DNA of 64,000 bases from Gnetum montanum (Eukaryota > Streptophyta > Gnetopsida > Gnetales > Gnetaceae): NCBI GenBank assembly GCA_015680685.1, contig MNCI01021551.1, positions 492,956-556,955 of the forward strand. Reading direction: 5' to 3'. Below the pieces are notes generated by a model that saw only the letters and a list, made by a program, of their open reading frames with translations, was not told the DNA's origin and searched no databases. The position numbers and the translations under genes were made by a program. Shown piece by piece: positions 23,620-36,600 of this stretch (its first letter is position 1; every line of letters starts with the position of its first letter).

Positions 23620-23730
23620 ATGGTTTTTAGGAGAGTTCTGAAGCCATTTGGATTTTCTCTTTACTTATTACGTATCAATGATCATTGGTGTGGATGTGCC
23701 AAGAAAACTGTCAAAATTAGAACATCTTGA
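23620..23730 (+). promoter_or_regulatory. uORF3 in the AHK5-like leader (36 codons)
   Basis: Starts MVFRRVLKPFGFSLYLLRIN and stops with TGA 33 bases before the main ATG. It is basic and Cys-containing, longer than most chance uORFs in a leader, and not overlapping the main frame, so reinitiation is possible. Not recognised as a known conserved uORF peptide. Confidence 0.35.
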
Positions 23731-23762
23731 GCTTAGATATTCAGACAATCAAGCACTGTAAG

Positions 23763-24479
23763 ATGGATGAAAATAACTATTCTAGTGAAATGGAGGTGGA
23801 TGTAGAAGTTTTGGCGTCAATGTGGCCAGAAAATTTAGGGAAAGAAGACGATAAAAAGTTCAACATTGATAGACCTGCTCCAGATCAGGATATGTTGGAA
23901 GAGGTAGCAATACCAGAAGAACCCACTATAGTGGATTTTAAGAGCCTTATGGAATTGACCAATTATACTGAAAAAGGTTCTTCTCAACTGACCTATCTTG
24001 TGAAACAGTGGGAGGCTAGACAGGCAAATGCTTTTCATCTGCTTAGCGAACAACTTGAGATATTGAACAAACAAAAACATGAAGCTGAACTCAAGGAACT
24101 TGAAATATTGAAGGAGCACATGTTTGAAGGTGATAGTTGTGGTGGCGAGAAAAGGCCTGTTTCTATCCTTGAAGATGATTACGCATTTGGAGAGAATGTC
24201 CCTACTGTGAAAAGGGAGGGATTAATTCGTAACAATAATTTTCAGCTGGATGTTGAGCGTGATTCTATAGAGTACTGGAAAGAGAGGGCTATAAAGCTGG
24301 AAAAATTGTTGGATTCAAGTCTTGAAAGAGAAAGCAAACTTCAAGAAGCTTTACAAGAGAATTTGGAGCTATTGAAAAAGCAATCATCGCCAGTAGAAGA
24401 GTTATCACAAATTTTGAGACGAGCTGACAATTTCTTACATTTCATTCTCCAAAATGCCCCTGTTGTAATTGGACACCAG
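23763..24479 (+). CDS. AHK5: AHK5-like coding exon 1 (residues 1-239)
   Basis: Encodes the N-terminal region: an acidic start with the motif [14 protein letters not shown] typical of the AHK5 group, two charged helical stretches predicted as coiled coil (about residues 80-120 and 165-205), and the beginning of the PAS domain ([16 protein letters not shown]). The exon ends in CAG followed by GTATTG, phase 0. A TTG 12 codons upstream in the same frame is not needed, because the ATG here has a good plant context. Confidence 0.93.
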
Positions 24480-27400
24480 GTATTGTTTACCAGGTTAGAT
24501 TAAAAATGTGGCGGTCATTTTATCTGAAACGTCATATTCATCTAAACTAATTTTTGTTATATTCAGGACAAAGAATTGCGCTATCGTTTCATCTACAATC
24601 ATTTTCCAAGTCTTCAGGAAAAGGTGATGATTGCTTTGAGATATCCTCCTCTATATGAATTTCTTTTCTTCACTTAAGCTAAAGTTTTCTAGACTCTTAT
24701 AAATGCTCAGGCTAAATCAATGTATTTAATATGAATGTTTCCATTGATAATAACATAGGCATCAAACCAATATTTGGTAACATCTTCAGTTCCTGTGCAA
24801 ATTGTTATTGAATTTTCTTATTAATACAGTGCAAATCCTTGTATTGTTCATCAACCATTTCCTTAATACAGTGCAGTTCCAGCTCGTATGAAATACCTAT
24901 TGCCTTGGTTTTCCTTTACAGGACATCATAGGTAAAACTGATGTAGAAATATTCTCTGGAGCTGGAGTTAAGGAATCTCAAGACTTTAAGCATGAGGTTT
25001 TACAACATGGTAAAGCAGCAAAGAGAGAAATTACTTTTGAGACAGAATTATTTGGGACAAAGACTTTTTTGATATATGTGGAGCCTGTTTTCAATAAAAC
25101 TGGAGAGATTATTGGCATAAACTATATGGGTATGGATATCACTGATCAGGTAAGCTTTTTTGATGACAAGGAAATCAGGAAGATCTTTCCAACGTAAATG
25201 CCATTTGTTACCAGCTCTCTCTCTCTCTCTCTATTTTCTTTTTAATTTTTTGTTCTATGTCATATGAAGTACTAGCGTAAGAGTTACTTGGCATTGTACT
25301 GAAATTTACCAAAGATGTAAGCTACTTTGGCTTAGATAGCAGGATTTATCCAAGTATGAAAGCTCTAGCCAACCTTTAAATCCAGAGTCATTTAAGTAGA
25401 AAAATGTATTAATGGTCAAACAGGCACAAATGTTGGCACCTTACTGGATCTTTATCTATTCAAAAACATTCTTCTTAGTTCCTCAAAATCATTGAGAAAA
25501 CATATATCATTTTAGAAATTAAAAGACATTACTTATATCACGAACTGAGGGAACGCTGATGAATTATTCCTTTGCGGTGCTTCCATTTTACTTGCAGAAG
25601 TTATTTGTAAGTCCTATTATTCAACATCTGATGCTGATTTGCATAATATAATATAATAATGAATTAGGTATGGAAATTAATTTGTTGGCCATCCGTTTCA
25701 GCCCCATCTTTTGAAAATGGATGTATGAGTACCTCTGTATTTATGCATATCTGATTGCAGGTTGCAAAGAAAGAGAAATTAGCAAAGCTTCGAGAAGAAA
25801 AGGCTGTCAGAAATGCCATGGAAACTGAACTCAATAAAACCATACATATAACAGGTATATAAGTGTTCTCTGATTGAGACTGCAGTTTTTATTTAAGCAT
25901 ATTTTAATGAATAATGAGGTGGACTTAGATGCTTTGTTTGTGATTTATATTTTGCAATATTATGGGCCATGTCAATAGGAATGACGTTAATAAAGCAGTT
26001 ACTTATATATGTGAAATTGAACTAGAGACTTTTAAAAGAAAATTGTATAAAATATATTTATAAAATTTAGGCTCACACATAATACAATTCACTGGAAAGG
26101 AATACTTAGCAATCACCATTTGTGATTCATCAACATCATCCTAGCCTTGTGCCAACAAATGGGATCAGTCCTCAAGTGTTGCTCGAACTTGGAAGCTCTT
26201 GTCAGTCACCATTTGTGATTACTGCTTCATTTGTCGTTTTCCCTATGTACCATGTTTTTTTTTTAAATTATATTTTTGGTTGTAAATCAGGCTGAAAGTT
26301 TTTGATATCCATTGTACTGAAGGTTCACAAATAGATGGTATTGGCCCTTGTTTGCAGAGGAAACAATGCGGGCAAAGCAAATTTTGGCAACAATGTCTCA
26401 CGAAATACGTTCACCTTTAACAGGTGTTGTTAGCATGGCTGAAATACTTGCAACTACTAAATTAGATGTAGAACAGCGCCAATTACTGGATGTCATGATA
26501 TCATCTGGAGATTTGGTTCTGCAGCTTATTAATGATATTCTTGATCTTTCAAAGGTAGAATCAGGTACAGGATATTATGTTTGAATCTAAAAGTTGGTTT
26601 ATGTCTATTTTCAACCGAGCTTCTATGTTATTTATATTGTGGTGCATTCCTTTTCTGATATTTTCTAGCATATGTTGAATTTGTCATAAAATAACAACAT
26701 ATATGTATACATTATGCACAACAAACATGCTTGTCATTTCAGTAATGAGCAACCAGGAAAGACAAAGGTCTTGAAATTTTTCTGTTACCAATACTAACAA
26801 AATCCTGAAATTTTGCCTAAAAGATGCTCATACATTTTGAATCCAGCATCGTGTCCTGATTTGGAATGCAGTATGGAATTTGTCATCCTGAAGAAAGAAT
26901 TCATGTATTGCTGCTTTTGGTTTACAATATTCTTGATAATTTCCTCTCATGAAAACTTTATGGGAGCAATTATTTTGAGCATCAACATATTCATATTAAG
27001 ACATGATCTCAGTTGTTTTGTAGACGATTTCATAGGTAGTTAAAAATAGCTAACTTGTTTTTGATGTCATCTCTATAGTTAATTGTTCAACAGAGAAGGT
27101 AGGTCACTGTAGTATATTTCCTGGATCATATATGATTTTTGTGTGGGTAAAAGTTCAAGTCCACACATGCCACCTGGGGCATTGTAAACATAGTTCAGGT
27201 TGGTTTTAAAAGACAATCACCATAAATATTATCATCAAATCATCCAAATTGTAATGGATCACTCCAACTTGATGAAAGGAAATGTTAATGATTACCAATA
27301 TGGAAATGAATAGTCAATGTGAAATGGGAGCATTATTTAAAAGTACTGGGCTCAAAACTAAAAAAAGATCATCACCTGGAGCCACAATGCTCATCCCACC

Positions 27401-27649
27401 TTGTGGGGTCCTGGGAGGGTCAGTAGATGAGCGAAAGCCTAAACTCTTTGAGTGGCTGCATCTAGCTTGAACCCAGGTCTTTGAATTAAGAAAGGAGCAC
27501 CTTCCCATCACTCCAAATGATGATCCCTACCAAGCTTAGACTATTTTAGCATAATTTGAAACCAGAAAAACATCTGTAAACATCCATAATATTGAACAAG
27601 ATTAGAAAGTAACCATGTCCATTTTCTCTAAAGATTGGAAAGTAACCAG

Positions 27650-27692
<43 letters not shown>

Positions 27693-30600
27693 CAATTCAG
27701 GAACTGATGTGGTCATTGAAACACTTTATTACAACCCATAAAGCAAATTTTCTATATTGTTTCTTGAGTTGGTATTTTAACTAGAGTTTTATAGAAAATT
27801 TATTGCAGAGCTAAATTAAGAAATATGTGTTAGCAAAAGCATGCAACTTTAATATTTGTTTCTTGAACAGTGAAAATGCTCTACCTTAGTTGAATAATAC
27901 TAGTGAACTGTATACTGTAATGAGGTAAATTTTATCAAGTATTAACGTGCTTTTGTTCTTAAGGGTTGAATAACGGTCCATCAAAAGGCAAGGGTAAAGA
28001 TGATGATGCTACATGGTTTTGCAATAATAACACAAAGGCAAATCCTTCATTTTAAAGTGTGGCTTTGGGAAGTACAGTAAAGGGTGGCAAATTCAAAAGT
28101 TTTTTTGGTTGCATGTTTCCATGCAATTCCAGAAGTTAACATTTAAGGATGTCAAAAATAGTTTTGATCATACGATGCCAAGGGTGTAAAGGAAACATAA
28201 TGAATTCATCTTCAACAATAATAAATCCTTTCTGAAGAGTATTTGGAAATATGTTGAAATTTATAGCTTTAAAGCATGGTATAGTCATTTTAAAGCATGC
28301 CTCAACAAGAAAACTCGACTTATTATAAAAATAATTTATTTTATTTTCTTTGTTCTTCAGATGAAAGGAAATATTTTTTCTTTGTTCTTTCTTGATGTCA
28401 CTTTCTATATTATGAATTTAATAGGTGCTATGAAACTAGAAGCTACAAACTTCAGGCCACGGGAAGTCGTTAAGCATGTCCTACAAACAGCTGCAGCATC
28501 ATTGCAGAAGGATCTTACACTGGAAGGATTTGTTTCAGAAGATGTGCCAGTGGAAGTGAGTATTAAAATATATTTCAAAGTTAGTAGTTCAGTGGTTTTT
28601 CTGTTACCATCCTGTCATGAAGTGAAATAAATACAATGTTTTATCTGATTGAAATTTCTAAATTTAGATTTAAAATTACTTCATCAATTCAAGGTAGCAG
28701 TTACATTTTACATAGTAATTCTCTCTTGTTTTGATAACGTTTTCATGTGTTTAATAAAATATAATATGAAATCTATTTGTTAACTTTTTCATACATAACA
28801 ATTTTCATCATTAGTTTTGTTTTATATTTAAAGTTGGGAATTTCTTTCTCAATTTCAATGTAATTTGGATGTTTTTAATTTTTTAGATGGAATTTTTGTC
28901 AATGAAATATCTTATTTTATCATCACATGGGAATGTAGCAATAGTTTCGCATGATATTAAGTGGCATGGAAAGGAAAGGGACGGCTTTTTACAATTAGAT
29001 GTATCTATCATAACTTCTAATTTCTAGTTTCCATTAGAATACAATATTTCATCGTGTCTAGTTTGTTTATCTAAATGTTGTATTTTTAGCTAAGAACATG
29101 GCTAACAAATGAAATCAGATTTTCAAATCTTCTCAACCTTCAGGATATGGTTTGGCCTTGAACTATGACCGGCAAACTTTTGTGCTTTGTTTTTAATCAA
29201 AGTGACTAATGATCTCACTTACTCTAATGATAATGAGTGCACTTAAATGGCTTGATTTTAACCCCCTCAATGAAAGCATGGTTGAACATTGCAAATGCCC
29301 GTGTTGGCTTGATCCTCCCATGTGGCTCTGAGGGGATGGCTTTAGAAATAGCAATGCTAATATTGGTAAACGTTATTATTAGTAACTTTAGTGTGATTAC
29401 AAAAGTTCTAAATAAGAGTTGGAAAGTTTGGAAGAGGTTTTTAAGATGTAAAAAATAGTTTTGAGAGTAATAGAGAAACCATTAGATTGAATGAATATAA
29501 AGATAGCTTAATGAATTGTATTTATTAACCACATGTATTTATTACGAAGAGCTTTAATGGAATTGCATTGCTTGATTGTTTGCCCTGGGTTTACAACAGA
29601 CTAAAGTTCATTTAATTTTATATTTTTCCACTATGATTACTTGTTTTTTTTTTTTTTGAGAAACTGTTGGGTAATGTATTAAAAGAAGAAATGTAAACCG
29701 TACAAAAACTACACATCCGTGAGAGTCCTTTCCCTTTCATCAATGACCTGTTCCAAAATTGGGACTAAACCACCATAGTCCCAAACATGGCCCCCATTGT
29801 ACATACAAAAACCCAGGAAGGAGTCGTAGGGTACCCCTACGCTCCCACCACTCCCACCATGATGACTTGTTATATGTGGTTCTTTTTCTCATAGATATTT
29901 TTGCTTATGTTTGCATTAATCTATTTCTCTGATCACACAACACTCCTCTACAACTTGAAATCCCATGAATTTTTTCTACTACATTGCTCCCTAAGTTTAT
30001 GTTTGTTAGAGGCTCAATTTAGATGGAGCAAGTCCTAGAGCCAAAGGATGTTGAAATGTATGAATGCGAGTTAATCACAGGTTTGCTGCAAGTGTTTGGA
30101 AATCATGGTGGTGCCTATACTAGATTGTGACCTCGGAGTCATGTTCAAAGCACAAAGAAGGGTCATGATGTAGGCATGAGTGGACAGCAAAGGTGGCATG
30201 GCTGGTGATGATGATTGTAGTTAAAATTTCAGCAACAAAGTGGGACACGAGTTGGGCACAGCCCTAGTGCAAGGTAATTTTCTTATGGTTGAAATTAGGT
30301 CATGAGTCACAATAAATATTGCAACCAGGGCACTAGTCTCTTTGAGACTTGCACTCATCTCTTTGAGAGTTGGACTTATCTTGGGTTTCTAGAAAAAATT
30401 GATTGCAACTTATTAGTAGTTGTGTTGTAGCCATGATCCTTTGTACTGAGCAAAAAAAGAGAGATTAACAACCTGAATTTGAAAATTAGTTGGAATCTAA
30501 GCCCGATTGGGGGCAGAATGGCTGCCATAGTGAAATTAAAGCCCTGATCTATGCTTTACAATGAAATGCATTTGAGAGTTCAATAGAAATTGGCCACGAG

Positions 30601-33600
30601 GAAAGGGTCTATGCCCTTTTCATCAAAATAAGCATGGGAAATGAGAAATCCTCTTTAAGAACAACTAGATCTGGCTTGAAAAGATCAGAACTAGTTAGGA
30701 AAACGTTATATCTTCAATCTTGAAGCATCTAAGGCTTGATTACATCAAATTTCATAGAAATTTTTGAGAATTCAAAGGAATTTGGAAAAAAAACCCCAAA
30801 AGAAGTCCTCCTAGACCTAAGAAATTTCATAATAGATCTAGGAAGGATCCTTAAGGATTTAACTAACTTCAAATAGAATATTAAGTATTTAACAAAGAAA
30901 TGGAGTCTCCTTGCTAGATCTTACATAAAACCTTCAACAATTCAAAGATCTATGCATAAACATTCAGATTTGCTCATAAACTTTATTTAAACATAATTTG
31001 CAACCTTAAATTTTCCATAAACTTGTAATAACCATGGGAAAGAAATTGAGATATATGTAACATATGTGAGTGATTTGTAAAGACAAGAGAGAATTGTATC
31101 ATCCATAACCAAGATATTTTTTCTTTGAAAAACATTTTGAGTCATACTAGATGTTCATCAATTGCAATTGATTTCTCAAGGATTAGAGAGAGAATAAATA
31201 GCATTATAGTTAACAATAAATAGCATTATAGTTAACAGCTATTTGAGATGTAGCAAGTAGTGGTTAGTTTTAAGGAAAAAATAGCCAGTTGTAGGAAAAA
31301 ATGAAAAAAATAATTTTAAAGATATAATAACTACAATAAAAACAACTAGTATTAGCAAAAAAGAAAGAGGAAAAAGGAAAAATGAAAAAAAGTTTAAAAG
31401 ATATAATAGCTACAATAAAAACAATTAGTTGTAAGAAAAAAGTAGAGCAAGTAGGAAAAAAGTAAAGTGAGTAGGAGGCTAAGGAAGGTAAAGGGTACAA
31501 CGGTTAAGGAAGGTAAAGGGTACAAGGGTTAAAAGCGGTTGCTGTTAGTTTAGTTTTCAATATGTATTAATGACTTAATGGAATAGGGGGGCATGGGATA
31601 TAGGAGTTAGTTTAGTGGGTATAGGGGGATAGTGCTTTTTAGGAAGAGTAAAACTATTGTTTTTTTAAAAAAACAATGCTAAAAAAATAAATCAAAAGAA
31701 TTAGTTATATAATATAGAATGTTCAAGAGATAAAAAAAAACAATAGTATAATGGTAGTGCAATCATAATTAAACTCACAACAACTTCTAACATATTACAC
31801 AATGAGTTTGTAAATAACCATAGAACATATTACAAATCATTTAAAAAAAAGAAAAATAAAAAAAAAGGAAAAAAGTTAGTAACAGAGAAAAGATTAAACT
31901 AAGTAGGATTTTCAAGCATATTTATAGATTGCTAATGTGAATGTGTTGTGAGAATCATTTAAGGGAAGTTGCAAGAAGTTTGTGAATGGATGAATATGAG
32001 ATTGAGAATCAATTCATTGTGAACACATGGTTGTGAGAATGCAAGAAGGAAACAACAAGATAGAACGAGATATTAAAGTAACTTCAGCACTTTTAGCACG
32101 TCTATTACTCAAAATGCTTCAATGAAAGAGCATATTCATTCAGGTTGAAATGAGGGTGAGATACCCTATTTATAGTTTGAGGGGCCGAGGATTTTGCTAC
32201 TTTTGGCCTGATTACAACATGAAGGCTTTTGTCCTTTCTTTCTACTTTTAGAAAACTTCTCCTAAGACATAAGACTTAACACTTCACTTTAAGACATAAC
32301 ATGGACTCTAACTACTACATGGTCTACTAACTGACTTAAAAATATAAGCATGACCTTAAAACAGAAAGAGTAAACAAGAAACAGTGCAGTGTTAACGTAG
32401 TGGTAAGAGTCTTGTTATGGAAACCTGAAGTTATAAGTTCAATTCCAGTGGGCAACACTAAGTCATGGACCAAAAAAATCCCATAACAAGAATCCTAAAA
32501 CTAGTGTGGTCTGATAGATCCAAGAGTGTCTCAGTAAAAATTTAATTTTAGTTTTAAAGTAATGACTCATTATGGGGAGAAACATCAATTTCCACAACAT
32601 GGACACATTTCACACTATACATTGCAATTTTTCTCTCTGATAGATATTTCATTTCTGGTCATTCCGTTTTGTAAAATTTCCTTTCATCCAATTAAGATTC
32701 TAATGAAAGTGGAGTAGCCTGTGTTAAGTGCATCCGATCAAATTTGACATCACTGATAATGAATCTAGAGAAGATTCAAAATTAGTATGGTTTCATGTCA
32801 TAAGAAGCAAAAATTTGCAGTGTTATCCTTTTCAATTGATCCATCTTTTTGCATGATCGGTTGTGGGTAATGAAAACAATCACATTGTCTTATATCCTAG
32901 CGCTCAATTTTAACCATTGCATGTTTCCTGTGTGTTATAGCTCTTTACTTTTTCAATATCCAACTGAATTGTTTTGATTCTAGTGCCTTTCTTTGTGACT
33001 TCATTTTATTGTTGAGTGATTTCTTTCAGTTATCAGTTAGCATTACGTCATATAACTAAACTAACTGAATAATTTTTTCCCTTATGTTCATTGCAACGCT
33101 TTTTGATCTATCAGAGAAAGCAGTTCAAAATTCTTTTTATGAGAATATTTTTATCCATAACTCTGTGTTGCCATGCAGAATTGAACCTGTGACCTGGGTT
33201 TTCATGCCAAGGTTCTTACCATTAAGCTAACACCCTTTTCCATAACACATCATATGTGTATAACATGCACCAATGGATATTTACTGTACACATTTTACCA
33301 GTTCATCCATAACAAAGACCAGCCAAGATTAGATTTATTATTGTGAATTATATTGTATTCTTTAAATTATAAAATATAAATGATGTTTTAAAAATAATTT
33401 TCTATGAAATAGGAAGCGTGAGATTGCCCAACACTCGGTTCCACATTTTGGTAGTCATATTTTTGCTATGGCATGATGATAGTTATGCCGAATTAGGAAC
33501 CATCTTTGGCCTTGCTTTCTGTTTCTTTCAATTTTCATCACGGCCATTTTGAGCTAGTTTTATTCAAATAATTTGGATATTTAAATACTCTTGTTTTTTA

Positions 33601-36600
33601 ATCATTCAGCATAAATGTGTGATTTGCTGTTACAATTAATTTAAATCAAAATTCTATCAGAATGGAAAGTATTAAACATTCTTTCTAGGTGTTGCTTTAC
33701 AAGAAAGTTTACAGTTTTATTATTTATGCGTGTTTAGACCAATTCTTCCGTATTTGAGTTGCTATTTTGATGGTTGAATTTCTAACATAAAAATCTCTGG
33801 TTGCAGGTGGTAGGTGATGTTCTAAGGATACGGCAAATTTTGACCAACTTGATAAGGTACATTTGTTCTTTGTTGAAGTATGAACACTAGTTTATTCCAT
33901 GAATGCATGAGGGAGTGACTTTGATATGTCAGCAACCACTAGAAAGACATTGCTAGTTTATGTTTATGAAATTTAAAAAAGCAACGTTCACATGCATAAT
34001 TATGAAAAGCAACAAATTTTCTAAAATGCTTTAAAACAATACTTACTAGTTTGTCATTGAAGCCAAATTGGCTTAATATTTATTATCCTAAGAGGTATAA
34101 GAATTCTTGAATGGTCGTAAACTAATTTTCAAACCCATATGGTATGGCTGCAAGTCAACATATCCATGAAAATTGCAAATGGGCAGGAGCATGGGCATGG
34201 AAAACCCAAGTGGGGAGACAAAGGGTGGGACTAACAATGGTTCCAGTGTAGATGGAGTGGTGGCAGGGACAACGGTTGGTGTTGGTGACTGGATTTCTAG
34301 GCTTGGTACAACTCAAGGGCTAGGTAAAGGTGAGGTACCTTGCCAATTAGGATGAGGAGGTTTTTTAGATACTAGGAACTAGCAAATGGAGGTGACCTGG
34401 TGTCCTAGGGATGGTGGTGCCTATGCATGTTCCTATTGGGTGGGGACCATGTGGTTGTAGGTTCATTGCTTGTTGGAGATTTACATTGCCAAAAATGGGA
34501 GACATCCAAGGAGACATTGCAGAACAGGTGGGCGGGTTCACCATGACTACCGACATGGGTCGAGTTGGGCGGCCGTCGGGTCTGGCGACTCACACCAAAA
34601 AGACATAGTTAGAGATTGATATGGGATCATAGACAACCCTAAAGGGGGTGTACAACAAAAGGTCTATGGGTAGACCATGAAAATTCTTTCATGGAATTGC
34701 AGGGGCTAGGATATGCCCTATAAACAAAATACCTTGAAAGACATTATGCATAGGGAAGATTGTAATATAGTTTGTTTGCAGGAAACCAAATTGCAGCACA
34801 AGGAATTCCACTGGCTGTAGTGGCTAGGATGGTAGCCCCATTTTGTTGCTTGTTGGGGTTAGGTAGGCAGCCTGGCCACTCTCTCCAAGGTGTCATTTGC
34901 CTTGGTGGACTCTTCCACTTGGAGTGTGCCTATTTTCTTGGCTTCTTTTGGGGTGTGGCTCACAAACCTCTATGGGCCACAAAGTTGGAAAGCTTGGTTG
35001 CAAGAGATTAGATGTGTTACACTGTTGATCCTAGATCAAAGGTAGTGGATCCTTCATGAGGACTCTAGCCAATGTCTCCATGTGTGGGAAAAATTTGGAG
35101 ATGACACTGATGATCCTCCTGGTTGTCAACATTTCTTGCACTTCATTAGTGATCATGACCTGGTTGACGCAGAGCTCGAGGGTTGCCGATTCACCTGGTG
35201 CAATAAAAGATAGGGGGAGGAGCATATCATGACCAGAATCGATAGGGTTTGTTTCAACACAAATATCTTCATGAACTTTGAGGTTTAGGCCTTTGGACAA
35301 GAATGCCAGGCCTCTGATCATCAGTCATTGGTGTGTTAGGTGGACATGCCCTCACCTCATGGGTCTACTCCTTTTTGATTTGAGCAGTCTTGGTTATTCA
35401 AACCTTGTTTGCGATTGTTGGTGATGGCTATCTAGGCTAACTATCTGGCCCAGGTAGATCATTGGGACGTCCTAAAATAAGGGCTTTGTCGGCTTAAGCA
35501 GGATATTCGTGTCAAGAAAACTACTGAGAAATATTCCTTTCGAACAATTAAGCTAGCATTGAGAGAGAAGTTGTCTAAGGTTCAGGCCAACTAGGAGTAG
35601 GTGGACCTGTTGAAGGAAGAGGAACAAGCCATGTTGCAGGAGCTTTAGGAGATATCTGTTGAGGTGGAATAGTATTGGTGATAGAGGTCGAGGGTGTAGT
35701 GGCAAAAGGAAGGAGATAGGAACACCAAATTCTTTTTCATGATGGCCAACCATGAATCCAAAAGAATTCACCACCTAGTCCATAGGTGGAAAAATATCAC
35801 AGGGACTATTGAAATTGCTCAAGCGATGCAAGAGTAATGGGCTGGCACATGGTGTCGTAGGTAAACCCTCCTTATTTCCACCCACATCTGGCCAATGATG
35901 GGCGTTGAAGAGAACAAAAAGTTGCTTGCTCCTTTTACCTAGGCTGAACTAGAGTGGGCCATGACCTTTTTGAAAAATGCTAGAGCCTTAGGCCCTAATG
36001 GGTGGCCCATTGAATTCTTTAAGGAGTACATTGATATCCTAGGTAAGAATATTTTGGACTTGTTCAATTTGATGCTCCACTAGTGGTAGGCTAGACATGA
36101 GATCAATTGCTCTAGAATCATGCTCATTCCCAAGGTTGAGAATCCCATGGAGCCTTCCTAGTGCAAGCATTTCGGGGTTTGTAATACATTGCTTCGTTTG
36201 TTCACTAAGATGTTAGTTCAAAGATTGGCATTGTTGATGCTGATCTTGGTAGGTGCATAGCAAATGGGGTTTATTAAAGGAAAATATATCTAGGACAAGG
36301 TCATCCTCGTTCAAGAAATTCTACACTCCTTGTAGGAGGCTAAGTACCCATGTATGTGCCTCAAACTTGACATAACAAAAGCATATGATACTATTAGTTG
36401 GACTGCTCTTAGGCATATTATGGGAAAAAAGGCTATGCACCCAAACTTTGTTAATCTATGCATTCACCTCCAAGAATCAGGTGCCTATTCCTTTGATATC
36501 AGTGAGAAGCTTTTGGGGTTTTCCTCCCTTGGTTGGGGACTACGGTAAGGGTATACTTTTTTGCCCTACCTCTTTTTAGCTATGGACATGATGCACACTC

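Larger units (their letters stand above)
23523..23762 (+). other. 5' leader exon of the AHK5-like gene
   Basis: A T-rich tract ending TTATTTGCAG at 23522 is a good splice acceptor about 240 bases before the start codon. This suggests the mRNA leader begins in an upstream exon. The segment carries three upstream ORFs, none overlapping the main ATG. The upstream donor was not identified. Inferred; RNA evidence would settle it. Confidence 0.5.
24480..28424 (+). other. Introns 1-5 of the AHK5-like gene
   Basis: Introns 24480-24566, 24624-24921, 25150-25760, 25855-26357 and 26565-28424, lying between the listed exons. Contents: (CT)n at 25216-25231, an Au-SINE-like scrap near 26118-26200 (CTAGCCTTGTGCCAACAAAT), an Au-like SINE at 27335-27525 and (GA)n at 27656-27689. 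Confidence 0.85.
28556..33806 (+). other. Intron 6 of the AHK5-like gene (5.25 kb)
   Basis: GTGAGT to TTGCAG. It contains a 5'-truncated LINE tail (29644-29858), a purine-rich repeated segment (31260-31520), a 22-base tandem duplication at 31193, and two SINE fragments (32388-32472 and 33163-33236). No gene. Confidence 0.85.

Noticed and set aside
23727-23762. An upstream TTG start adding 12 residues to the kinase
   Set aside because: Not an ATG; an in-frame stop lies just before it, and the ATG at 23763 has a good context and matches the family N-terminus.
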